Shown: positions 36,951-48,540 of the stretch, piece after piece
Layout of the letters: each line of letters opens with the position of its first letter
Numbering within the stretch: the stretch's first letter is position 1
Assembly: GCA_003024785.1 (NCBI GenBank)
Contig: PUQB01000006.1
Coordinates: 135,258 to 199,257, forward strand
Source: Selaginella tamariscina
Taxonomy: Eukaryota > Streptophyta > Lycopodiopsida > Selaginellales > Selaginellaceae
Direction: 5' to 3'
DNA length: 64,000 bases
Notes under the pieces: model-generated
The model's input: only the letters and a program-made list of their open reading frames with translations
The model's database searches: none
What the model was told of the DNA's origin: nothing
Made by a program: the position numbers and the translations under genes

Positions 36951-37390
36951 CAGTCGGCGTGCCGACTGAGAGAGCAGTTGCTGTAAGTCCCAGTCGGCAT
37001 GCCGACTGGGCCTGGCACAAAGGGAGTCCCAGTCGGCATGCCGACTGGGACTGGCATCAAAGGGAGCCCAGTCGGCATGCCGACTGGGACTGGCAACAAA
37101 GGGAGCCCAGTCGGCATGCCGACTGGGACTGGCAACAAAGGGAGCCCAGTCGGCATGCCGACTGGGACTGGCAACAAAGGGAGGCCCAGTCTGGGACTGG
37201 GAACGAAGCAAGGCCCAGTCAAAATGCTAGGTGGGACTAGAACAGTCAACCCTAGTCAAAATGCTGACTGGGGCTGGAACAGTCAACCCCGGTCAAAATG
37301 TTGACTGGATCTGGAACAGTCCACCCCAGTCGGCCTGCCGACTGGGACGGACAACGAAGTCAGTCCGAGTCGGCAGGCCGACTCGGATTT
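36951..37390. repeat. Palindrome array of element 2 (CAGTCGGCATGCCGACTG), 39-bp period
   Basis: Five perfect copies of a 22-bp palindrome, whose inner 18 bases are CAGTCGGCATGCCGACTG, start at exactly 36989, 37028, 37067, 37106 and 37145. The period is 39 bp and the spacer is ACTGGCAACAAAGGGAG. An imperfect copy precedes them (36951). A copy at 37185 has lost the palindrome centre (CCCAGTCTGGG). Degenerate copies follow (about 37220-37310), then two more palindromes with changed centres at about 37323 (CGGCCTGCCG) and 37368 (CGGCAGGCCG). The array lies between the divergent genes, next to the ParB-methyltransferase start. The proteins it appears to encode in several frames are artefacts. Confidence 0.95.
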
Positions 37391-37879
37391 CTTGCAACTG
37401 TGAAGAGATGTAAAAAGATGAACAGATCATGAAAAGATCATGAGCAGATCATGAAGAAATCAGAAAATACTCACCCCCTCAATGGAAGCCTATTGTGATT
37501 AATCCCTGGAGCCACACTTGCTCCACGCTATGCCCCCAAATGAGCCCCTGCTCCACGAAAACCTAGCCGCCCTAGCTGCCCTAGCCGCCCTAATTGCAAA
37601 ACCCTAGCCGCCCTAAATCAATTAAAAACCAACCTAATTTCTGTAAACATATTGCATGCATGATCGCCACTTGTACATAGTAAAACTTTTTAATTTACAA
37701 AAAACCTACCCAGACGCAGTAAATTAATTTCACTCTTCTACCCAGACGCACGCAATTAATATTATTTTTAATATTTGTCAATGAAATGATTGCCTCACGA
37801 CTAACAAACACATTAACCATCGTGTGTAATATGTTCATTGTCTTTGAATTTTAACTTTTGTTTGTTCCATTTTTGCTAC
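37391..37879. other. Leader region of the element 2 transposase
   Basis: Contains short repeats (CCCTAGCCGCCCTA type, 37560-37610) and AT-rich sequence. No separate gene. It probably holds the promoter and 5' leader of the rightward transposase. Confidence 0.4.
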
Positions 37880-40800
37880 ATGGCAAGAATCAGCTACAAT
37901 GGTGTTGACAAGGACTTCCCTGCAGATGAAGATGGTATTGCATTTGTCTTTGAAACAGATCTCAGGTCTGCATTTGACATTCCACCTTGGCAATCTTTTA
38001 AAGTGCTGCATTTGATGTCTGTTGTTGGTGGAGATGCTGCGAATGTTGAGGTAGAACCAGAAGGGGCAAGAGCTAGCAGTTTTGTGTATTACACACTTCT
38101 TCCTTCCAAAGGACCGCTATTCCGGTTGGAGACAACAGATCGGGACAATTCTATGGTAACAATACTTCGCAATAGTCAGAGATGTAGGATTGGGAAGCAA
38201 CTGGTGGTCTCGTCATCGATTCAGCAAGTTGCTGAGGTCCCAGAAGATTGCAACGGAAATGTGATTTACGAGTTGCCAGCACACGAAACAATGAAGGACA
38301 AGTACAAAGGGATGAATAGGAAGGATGGGTGTGATTACTGGACTCAACGCTGCACAACACATTGGAATGTTCCAGCTCGTGTTAGTCGCAGTTCATGTAT
38401 TGGCCACATGAAATGCGTAAAGGAAACATGTCCGTTCATCAGCTTCAGTAAGAAAGCAAATGACTGCCAATTTAAGGGCACCATTGATAAAGTCCAGTTA
38501 TCTTCAGATGGTAGAGTGCTTGGAATGAAGTGTGTGCATTGCAACAATGAGCCCCTTCTAGTGCAGACATGCTCCGTTGTTGCATATTACATAATTCCAG
38601 ATGATATCACATGCACGAGGCTTTTCATCCATCTTGGAGAACATCAACACCCACGTAGACCACCCGAATCCATGGTCTCTAAAGACAGAGCTAAGGAGAC
38701 AATCAACAAAGCAGTCGCTGCAACCCCAAGAACTAATCAACGTGTCATAGAGTTTCAAGCAGCACGCAATATAATTTTGGAAAAACTGGTAACAGATTCT
38801 GGAGATGTATCATACGACAAGGTTCTGTCAGATCTACTACCACTCACAAATCACCGCCGGTAAGCAAAAAAATTATTATTTCCTTTTGAGAGCTTAACCT
38901 TTCCACTGTAGAACAAGAGAATGGATATCTCAGGCTAGAACAAGAGACACTCGTTTCAAAGAAGGTTACGAAGGACTTCTGCAGTTAAAGAAGAAGCTAT
39001 CAATCCCATTCATACATGTTATCCACATACCCGGAATGGACCTCAACGGAGCTGAAGAGCAGCCTTTAATCTTCAAAATGACGTTGCCGGCCCAGGATCC
39101 GGAATAGACTACATTAGAAGGTGTCAATCTGGAGGTGATCTCGAACAGCAGTGGGTGGTGCTAGACCACACATATCGTATTGATGATTGGTGTACACTGG
39201 GAATACATCTCTATGATCCATTGTAAGTATTAACATATCTATGTTTTAAAATACTTACTAATATAATGCACTTATGTTTGTGTAGTTTAAGGTCGATGGT
39301 GACACTTGCTTATGGTGACATGATCAGGGAGGATAGTGTGGCGGTGATCAAATTTTTGAACACTATGCTTCAAGTGTGCAGCAAGCAAGGACTTCATAAT
39401 GTGAACTTTGCGGGGTTCATGTCAGATGAGTCAGGTGCAATTTGGTTAGCATTGCGTCAAGTTTTCAACAATGGGTCAAAGATGAGAGGAAGAGAAAGGA
39501 GTTGTTTGTTCCATTACATGCAGTCAGTGCGTCAAGTTACAAAGAAGTGGATACTTGAGGAACACAGGGAGGAGCACATGAACCTTGCACGCTCATGGCC
39601 TGCAGCACTAACCAACCAAGATAAGTTGGAACGACGAGTAATGTTGGAGTCATTTTGGGAAGGCAGGTCCAGTAACGTTAGCGCTTTGCAAACATGGCTG
39701 TCATGGTGGGCAAGACATGAAGATCATATTTCCATGACAGAGATAATTGACTTGACAGAAGATGGTGTTGCGAATGTGCCTACCACTAACAACTCCGAAG
39801 TTGTTCATGCAAGAGCACGAAGAGCAAGGCTGACGAAGCGTGTTCCTTTGTTGGAGGCAACAATGTTAGATTTAACAGATGCTGTTTTCCAAAGTGCAAA
39901 GGTCAAGGCATCATTTGAAGGGAGATATTCAGGCACAGGTCCTTCCATGGAAACTCTTCTGAAACGTGCACAGCAGAAACTTTCAGCGGGAAAATCAGTG
40001 TCTCCAACAACTTTTGCAAATCTTGTTAGTGATGAAGAGCATCTTGCAAGTCCAGAGTTTGCCTCTACAACAAATGTTCGTGTTCGAACCGTTCGTCAAC
40101 CGTCAACTGGGGACCATGGGATTGATGCACTTCGTACACATAGACATGACACACAATATGCAGAACAAGTCATCCCAAATGCACGCAGGAAAAAACTCAA
40201 GTTTCAAGATGTCAATGTCACTGAAAGAGAGACGTTGATGACTCAGTGGGCCATCAGACGCATTGGGGAGGCAAGTCAGGTGAAATGTCTAGGTCTCACT
40301 CAGGACGGTAACAGCAAGTGTGGCAGACCCATAGGATATCCACATCGTGTACCGGCACCAGGATTTCACGGTAGACGGCAATATACAAATGCATTTGGGA
40401 ACATTGAGTTCACTCATCAGATGTTATGGTTCTGCCCACGCGATTCTTGTTGCTTCAGACGACCATATGCAGGGATTCCTCCTGAGAGTATTCCAGAAGT
40501 TCCAGAGGTTTGGCCAGTTCAAAAAGGAACAAACTTGAATGCAAATGAGGTTGAAGCTCTTCTGAAAGCAGGATTCAAGTTGGAGGGATTTGAAGAAATG
40601 GTAGACGACAGTAGTAGCCGAATGGATCGAACACCATCACCACCAAGAGGAGAGGGAGCACATAGAGTACCAACATACCATGGACGGAGTGTGCGAACAC
40701 CAACAAGAATGTCCAAGGAACATGAGAAACATTACAACCAGGCAAAGATTCTTCAAGGTCGGATCAACAACGTGGAGGTGGTTCAAAGAGGGAAGACTGA

Positions 40801-41073
40801 GGCCTTCATTGTCTCTGCAGGCATGCAATCTGCTAAGGTAACAATTTCTACTGTTCCGTCATGCACTTGTGCAACTTTTCAGAAAGCCAAGAACTGGAGC
40901 CCCTGCCAACACATGTATTTTGTGTACACTCATGTTCTTGGATTGACCCAACGATTACTTACTTCTTACAGAGGCGGACCCTTACTCCAGCAGAAGTGCA
41001 TCGGTTATTGGTTGATTGCAAGCGCAATGTCGAACCTGCGACTTTTAAGTTTAGTCGGTATAGTAAAGTCTAG
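37880..41073 (+). CDS. Element 2 MULE-superfamily transposase
   Basis: MARISYNG at 37880 is chosen as start; an in-frame ATG at 37838 adds 14 residues. Exon 1 (to 38862) carries a zinc-finger-like region with DYWTQRCTTHWNVP, CIGHMKCVKETCPF and HLGEHQHP, reminiscent of WRKY/GCM or FLYWCH DNA-binding domains. Intron 38863-38911. Exon 2 (38912-39222) has WVVLDHTYRIDDW with the first catalytic Asp, after one frameshift near 39090. Intron 39223-39284. Exon 3 has GFMSDESGAIWLALRQVF (second Asp) and CLFHYMQSVRQ, the CxxHxxQ signature of MULEs. TNNSEVVHARA probably holds the catalytic Glu. Near the C-terminus is CTCATFQKAKNWSPCQH, a SWIM zinc finger, as in many plant MULE transposases. A one-base shift near 40945 moves the tail (TPAEVHRLLVDCKRNVEP) to another frame ending at 41073. 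The DDE core is recognisable but this copy is probably damaged. Confidence 0.8.
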
Positions 41074-41240
41074 TCGGCAAATAATTAGCGTTTTTCACTT
41101 GTTGGTCGGCATTTTATATTGAAAGTTAAAGATAATCTACTTGGCAGAATATTCTAGAATATTCCCGTTTATTTGACAGAATATTCCTGGATATTCGGGA
41201 ATATGCGAAAAGCCCGTTGTACGAAGCCCGGTTTTTTGCT

Positions 41241-42560
41241 AATCCTCCTCTAACTTGAATGACTTATCTATTCTCAACACATTTTCCTAGGTTGATGACT
41301 ATAACAAAAGATAATTCTTGAGGTTATATCTCAAACGAGATCACCTTGTTTAGTTAGTTGTTCGATCATGAGTTGCATCAGCTGCACAGTCTTGAGTTAT
41401 AGAGAAAGCTTACAAATATTGAGTTACCAAAGAATTTAAGTAAGAAATTTTATTATAACTCATGATAATAATTTAATAAATCCACAAGGATTGTGCTACC
41501 AAATTGAAAGGGATTATTGATTAACAGGTTTTTCATAGGCTTGGAAAAGCAACATAAATAGTAAAGATTCCTAGAAATATAATTTTAAAAATTAAAAAAA
41601 ATGTGAATAGTACCTTCATCTCGTGACGATATTCACATCCATGTCTACGGTGAAAATAATATGTCACTGAAGTCCATGCCTACGGTGAAAATAATATGTC
41701 ATTGAAGTCCTAAATTAATGTTGAAGATCATATTTATAATTGTAAATACTTTATGGCTAAGTGCATGCTTACAAATTGAAGGCACTAAATTGTTGTATAA
41801 GAAAGAATTCAATAGCTCCAAGTCATTAGGTAGTCAAGAATTGTTAAATTAAAATCATATTCAGCTGTCTCTTCTAGAAACTATGTTTGAAAATCTGTCA
41901 TGTGATTTGATCACAAGATCTCACACCATATTATAAGTTTCACGTTGCTTTACACCCTCGTTAAAAAAAGATCTACCCATCTCATCGATGTCACATACGA
42001 CCAAATCATTTTTTTCTTGAGTATCCACCAAAGTTGTAATGAATATAACACAAGTTGGTCTTTGTAACTCTTGGAATGATGATGAAGTTAAAGGACTATA
42101 AACCCAAACCTTAAAATCAAGAATTTAAATGGAACATAAAACAAGAGAGAATTTTTTTAAGTCTTCTTAAATCTTCATCAAGTTTGATAAACGCTTGATC
42201 TTCATCAATGGGAGATCTTCTTAACATTCCTTGGTAATTTTAGAGACAAAGCTTTTAAAAAATCTTCATAGATCTAATCTAGATAATGTTAGAAGGATCT
42301 CCCAAGTCATTTATGAAGAGCAAGCTTTCATATAACAAGTTGGCTTCTTGAATTTTATAGTCTTTACATCTTATTTCTTCTCTTACTCCATGTCAATTGA
42401 GTAGCCTAATATATTGTAACTTCTTATAATGAGACGTTGCTCACCTCGTCTAACACACTATCTAGAATGGTCATCATATTTTGTAGCACTACCAATGTTT
42501 GTAGTAGGGAGTTGATTTGCCAGTTTCATTGTAAAAAAATGATAACAAAGCTGGAGGTCA
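41241..42560 (-). pseudogene. Older element-2-type ParB-methyltransferase gene, main fragment right of the insertion
   Basis: Strongly diverged but collinear with 33690-34640 of element 2. Matching places, plus strand, are ATATCTCAAACGAGATCACC with CTATATCCCAGATAAGATCA; GATCATGAGTTGCATCA with ATCACGAGCTGCATCA (41366 and 33814); TACCTTCATCTCGTGACG with TACCTTCATCTTGTTGCG (41610 and 34077); AGTGCATGCTTACAAA with AGCATACTTGCAAA; and CATCTCATCGATGTCA with CATCTCCTCGATGTCA (41980 and 34495). Stops occur throughout, so it is dead. It shows that element 2 jumped into an older member of its own family. Confidence 0.65.
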
Positions 42561-44646
42561 TTGTTAACTTAAAGATGAAAAAATAAAGCCTTTTTTATCA
42601 ACACCTGAACTTGAAGACTTTGTTTTTGAACATATATTAGACTATGTGGCACCAATGTTAATTTTACCTCCATGTTTAACTTAGTGCTTTTGTATTATAT
42701 AGTAAAGCTGTAAATCAAATAACTTAATTTTTAGTATATGGGAAGGGCGTGAAGGGCTTAGCAAGATTTATCTCACCAAGGGCCAGGGAAGATAGGAAGC
42801 TCTCCATAAAAAACTTATAGTTTTTGTGGGAAAACTTAAATTTATTTTATAACAAAAGATTATTCTATCACTAATGCCAATTAAAAAAAGTAAATGCCAA
42901 TCATCTTAGTTGACATAATATGTTAAAAAAGTGCATTGCATGAGAATTAATCTTAAATTTATTTTCTGGCAAAAAACTATTCTACCATTAATATCAATTA
43001 GGAAAAGCTAATGCCAACTATTTAAATTGGGATAATATATTACAAAAACAAATTGCATGGGATTTTAACTTATATCAACATAATATGTTACAAAGTGAAT
43101 TGCATGGTAATTGAATTTAGATTTATTTTGTAACAACAAATTAATATACCACTAGGGCTAACTAGGCAAGGTAATGTTAATTATCTTCGACATAATATGT
43201 TCACAAAAGTAAATAGCATGAGAATCGAACTTAAATTAATTTTATAGCAAAAGATTATTTTATCATTAATGGCAATTAGAAAAGGTAATGCCAACCATTT
43301 TAAAAATTTAAAATATTACACATTAAAGATTAAAGATTAAATGTGTTACATGTGTGTTGAGAAAGAACAAGTATTATATATTAAAAATTAATGTGTTATA
43401 TATGTGTTAAAAAAGAAATAAATGTTCAACATTAAAAAATTAATGAGTTACACATGTATAAAAAGAATGACTATGTACATTATATAATTTTAAAAATATA
43501 CAATTTGAAATTAAAAAAAAATTATTTTATATATTATATAATAAAGTGAAAGATGTATATTTTATAATTTGAGAAAAATATAATCTAAATCACATATTAC
43601 TTTAAAATGTTCATTTTTTACTTTTTATAAATAAAGATTTAAGATGTTATACATTAAAGATTTAATGTGTTACATGTGTATTTTAAAAAAATAAATTTTA
43701 TATATTAAAAATTCGATGTACTATATAAGTGTTTACATGTTGATATGTTATATATATATTGAAAAAAGAATAATTATGTGCATTATGTAGTTTTGAAAAT
43801 ATATAAATAAAAGAATTATTATTTATATTATATAATAAGTGAAAGACAAATATGATTGGGTATATTATATAATTTGGAAAAATGAATTACATGTTACTTT
43901 AAAATGTTTATCTTATATAAAAGAGAAAAGAAATTTATAAAATCATTTGACTTGTAAAAATATTTAACATCAAATAATTTAATAATAATTAATTAGTTTT
44001 TATTTAAAATATAAAAAACAAAAATTAATAAAATTAAAAATATCATTATAATTTAACATTTGAATTATTATTAAATATGAATTTTTTCTTTTTAGAGAAT
44101 TTTATATCTTAATAATACATAAATCCTCTTCTATAACAAGTTTTATAAAGAACTTTATCCATAATAAATCATCTAATTAGTCAATTTTAGTACTCTTTTC
44201 TTTAATATTTTAAAGTACTTTTTCTTTTAATTCATTCACTTATTTAAAAATGATTGTTTATAATAAATACTATAATTTAATAAACATTAGATATATCATT
44301 TAATTAAATAATAAGGTAAACAAATAGAAGTAAAGAATAATCTTTCTATTTTAAGGTGGATTTTTGACACTTAAAATATAAATTTCATATATATATATAT
44401 ATATCATTAAGCAAATGTTCTATAAAATATTTATATATAGAAAAGGGATAATAAATCTACTTGGAATTTATATTTTAAATTTAATTTCAAATCTTAGTAG
44501 GGCCATATTTTAAATCAGAAAATTTAAGAAATTTCTTTTTCTATTCGCAAAAATAAATAAATAAATAAATAATAAAAAAAATAAAAAGAAAGAGACTGTA
44601 CCAAAAAATATAACGAATCTTTGTCATGTTCTATGGAGGGACTTAG
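42561..44646. repeat. AT-rich region with degenerate tandem repeats
   Basis: No gene. Between 42820 and 43320 an approximately 125-160 bp unit recurs about four times (ATTGCATGAGAATT, CTTAAATTTATTTT, AACAAAAGATTATTCTA, AATTAGAAAAGGTAATGCCAA). From 43320 to 43900 shorter units with ATTAAAGATT and ATGTGTTACATGTG(T)ATT repeat. The rest to 44640 is AT-rich without recognisable features. Confidence 0.65.
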
Positions 44647-47154
44647 CTAAAGTAAGAAACCTATTGGGGTCTGTTTTGTGTAACAAAAGCATTCACAACT
44701 CTCTCTTTTGGTGGCAACAGTGACTCTGATGACTTCCAGTTTGGTTCCACAGGTTTGCAGCTCAATACCTCTCCCGGACTTGCCACCAGAAACTCCCTCA
44801 GTGACCTGCGTATACATACACGTGTTCATACACACGCACACAACAGCATAACTTTTGGCATATATCAATAGTACTTATACCAACGTCATTTAGTGCTTTG
44901 CCTCGCGTGTGTAGTTATATCTACACACACACAGAGTTTACCTTCTTGATTTGTAGGCCTCGTATCTGGGGATCCTCTTCAGGGGTTTACATATGTGGCA
45001 AACATGAACAGTGGCAGTACTTGCTTTGGAGGGGTTCTCTTTATGCTTAACCGCAGCCTTAACCACTTCATTAATCTGGAGTTTAGGGAACCACTTAGTT
45101 GCACTCTCTGGCGCTCGTGGTGGTTCTGTTCTCGATGAGTTTAAGACCGGGTCGTCGAAAATAAACCTAGCCGTGGGCAATGTACGTAGGGATAAACCAA
45201 ACCTGCAAAAGACAATGGGTGTGCATGTGTATGTATACTTTGTGTGTGTGTATGTGTGTGTAATACTTATCAGGTATTACGTTGTAAACGAGTGTCTTTA
45301 TCTAGCTCTTCTCTCTCTCTCTCTCTCTTATATACACACACACACACACACTCCTTACTTGATTTTGTTATTACGTCTTAACATAGAGCTCTGTTGTGGT
45401 TCTTCTTCTGCTCCATTAAACGACCTATCTGGACCGCACCAAGCCCTAAACTGCTCCTCTTTTTCATGTTTAAGCTGTTTAGTAGGCTCCAAAAGCTTTA
45501 ACCTCGGGCTAGTTTGACAAAATTGTCCACTTGACATATCACCTATATCAAAGCTTGCTTTGTACGTCTCTCTCTCTCACACACACACACACACCACACA
45601 CAAGAACACACACATATATACACACCTGTTTGATAGGAGGAAGTAGACCAATCTGTGGCCGGAGAAAAACCCGAGTTACCGTACGGGCTGTCATTCCGTA
45701 ATGTATTCTCCCATGCGATTTTCTTCGTTGCCATCGTAGGTAGACACCTGGGGGAAAGCTTGGTATCTTTTCGAGGGCTTTCACTTGGTGACTTAAAGCA
45801 GAAGCTCCCCATTCCAGCTGCTTTTGCAACATATCTATCCCCTCTTCGAAACTCTGCTGCTTCTGTTGTTGTTCATCTGTTTCCAACTGTATATATACAG
45901 AACCTTAAACCCAAACCCAGCTATACGTGTGTGTCTGTGTCTGTGTCTTTGTGTATTTTTCAAGTGTTAATTTACTAATACTTACAGGTTTTAGTGGTGT
46001 ATCATCTTCAGCAGGATCTAGCTGTTGTTTAGATAATGCGACTTGCCTTGCTAACTCCTGAGCTCTTTTTCTTAATTGTGTACGCTGCCTAAGCTTCCTT
46101 TTCTCCTCTATTTCTTTCTCTAAAGCCTCCTGCTTTCTCTCCTCCTGAGCTTTCTGTATAACACTTAATGTACATGTATAGAAAGCAGTACATTGATAAA
46201 TGTACATATGCGTATCATAACTCTATAAGATAGATATAGACGAGTACACACACACATATACACACGCATACCTCGATGGCCTTCTTAACCTTCATGTCAA
46301 AGCTCTGTTTGAAAGCTTCATGAGCACCTTCAAGACATATATTGTATATACTTTGCATATTCTCGTCCTCACAGGGATATATTAAATCAAAATTCCCTAT
46401 ATGCTCAGCCTCGTATTGTTCCATCTCCTTAGTAAGCTTATTAAAGTCCTTTTGCTGGTGTAAGTGATCATGTTCTTCTTTTCTGCCATATAACCTCATT
46501 TTGGAGTTTTTCTTCTCTGTTATCGACAGCTTAGAGAGCTCTGTAGGATCCACGTGGACCAGTGAGAGTGTGTCGCTTAAGAGGGCCTCTTTTACTTTGA
46601 GGTCCAATGGTGTGTCTATTGAAAACGATGGCGAGTGATTCACCTGCAAAATATGCTATACGTATGTATGCACACATATGTAGATACATATGAACATAAT
46701 ATATGCATACACAACTAACAACTAGACAACTAGAGAGATCGTTCTTAATAGCAGTACAATGTACTAATACAAGACGTGTATATGGGTTATATTCCCATAT
46801 AGGTCGCTCTTATATAGGTGTGTGTTTGTGCATACATGATATATAGATGTACACACACAGACACACGGAGCTTACCTCCAATAACCAAGGTTTGCACTTG
46901 TCATCAATCAAGATATCCAAACCAAGAACCTCAAAACAGGAGCGACCGTTATCATCTTCATTAAGACAAGTAGTGTAATTATGTGCTAAATACGGGGCAA
47001 TAGCAATAAAAGTCATAACCACAACCTTCTTAATCTGCTGCTTAAGCTTCTTAGTGTCATAACCTCGAGCTGCTAGTGCCCTGTAAAGCCCACTTAAACT
47101 CCATTTACTTCCCTTGTCCATCTCGCTCTCATCATACCTGCATACTTTGCATAT

Positions 47155-47228
<74 letters not shown>

Positions 47229-47963
47229 CGAGAGAAGAGAGAGAGAGAGAGAGAGATACATACAATATTATGCAGACGTGACTTACACAAAATTCGGGAC
47301 TGAACTTGTTAAAGAATAGTTTGTCAAGTGCATACAACTTTGTCGAAGATTGTCCCGAGTCGGCTTCATATATTTCATTGTGCAAAATCTCACTAAGCCT
47401 TCCCTGCAAAGATGTCATATATACAATGAATAAATATATGCAACACGTAGTTAATGTATAACTATACTTTCACTCAGCCAACATAAACCACACCACACAC
47501 AACGAACCTGTATAGGTAAAGCCGCAGAGGATCACAAGAAAGTATGAGAGTGTATATCCGCAAATCGAACTTGTACCCATTAATTAACATTGGATTTGTT
47601 ATATATTTTTGAGCAAGCATATTCGCTCCAGAAAACCACCAATTGCCTGCTTCACATCAGTAATGTTTGAACTAATGCAACCCTTCCCCTGCACAAAAAC
47701 TAATAAACTTTCAACTTAATGTACTTAATATCCAACAGTAACACATACTATTTAAATATAAAACAATGAAAACTTACTTGACTACCTACCTTTGAGGCAT
47801 GTACCTGAGACCCATTGTCAGGTTTGAGTATATACGTCCGGAGCTTCTGACAACTAAAAACGTGTGAGAAACTTTTGTAGCTGGTTTGGTAGTATATATG
47901 CACGAGGAAAGAATCTATATTCTGCAGGAACATCCTACAAATAATAGACACACCCTCAGTCTC

Positions 47964-48008
<45 letters not shown>

Positions 48009-48540
48009 TTTCAAATATTATATATAAATACTGGTTAAGGGGAAAGCAAGCTACTCACAGAACTACTTTCGCATTTGGAGAGATGTCGAGCTAATGAATT
48101 CTTCCGACATATTTGGAGCATCCCAAAGAAATGGTTCACCTTCTGCCCTCGTTTTAACGACATTAACCTGTCTGGACCAATTGAATTATCTGCAAAAAAC
48201 ACATGTATATTTACGTAGGTAAACATGTGTATCACGCACACCACACACACACACCGGTCCAGTAGAGGTGTGAGGGCCTGTCATCAAAAGCTTCCTGCCA
48301 ACCGAGCTTCTGTATAACAGTCCGAAGGACTTCATACTTACAATGTGAGAGATCAACACGGACTTCATCGCTACGCTTTAAGCGTTTCTTCTTGACAATC
48401 CTGTATGGCTCCTCGGATACGTCATTGCAATATAATCTTTTGCAACAAGTGCCAGGTAATCCTTCACTATTCCCTCCACATTCCTCACAGTTTCTGATTT
48501 GTTGAGCTCTCGTTTATGTGGAGAAGACCGTGGGGATGGG
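44647..48540 (-). CDS. TTLL6-like: TTLL6-type tubulin polyglutamylase
   Basis: TTLL6-type enzymes add glutamate chains to tubulin tails, mainly in axonemes. Exon blocks from 48420 down: [20 protein letters not shown] and [12 protein letters not shown]...YWT (to 48255); [20 protein letters not shown] (about 48170-48090); [13 protein letters not shown], an ATP-grasp start (about 47840); [18 protein letters not shown], then after a one-base shift [20 protein letters not shown] and [10 protein letters not shown] (47693-47510); [14 protein letters not shown] and [11 protein letters not shown] (47405-47280); [16 protein letters not shown] and [23 protein letters not shown] (47138-46875); [20 protein letters not shown] (46645 on), completing the ATP-grasp/ligase core. 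Downstream are a coiled, charged exon ([20 protein letters not shown], about 46150) and four more exons ending at 44647. Upstream exons are not resolved. It is divergent from the OBL1-like gene. One frameshift is seen at about 47620. Confidence 0.8.

Larger units (their letters stand above)
33341..41240. mobile_element. Element 2: MULE-type DNA transposon with ParB-methyltransferase gene
   Basis: The ends are set by a direct repeat of the target, AATCCTCTCTAACTTGA (33324-33340) and AATCCTCCTCTAACTTGA (41241-41258). The flanking sequence on both sides encodes parts of one older gene, so this is a clean insertion. The termini are weakly inverted: GACAAAAAGAGGCTTCC on the left, and on the reverse complement of the right AGCAAAAAACCGGGCTTC. 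Subterminal GAATATTC clusters occur at 33391-33450 and 41145-41204. Contents are a minus-strand ParB-methyltransferase gene, a palindrome array and a plus-strand MULE-type transposase. Length is about 7.9 kb. A target duplication of 17-18 bp would be unusual for a MULE (commonly 8-10). Confidence 0.75.

Noticed and set aside
36941-37304. Repeated open frames on both strands (units such as SRHADWDWQQREP)
   Set aside because: They arise because the 39-bp period is a multiple of three and the palindrome reads alike on both strands. They are not genes.
36951-37390. CRISPR-like regular array
   Set aside because: The spacers are nearly identical rather than unique, the repeats are perfect palindromes and the host is a plant. 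It is a tandem palindrome satellite.
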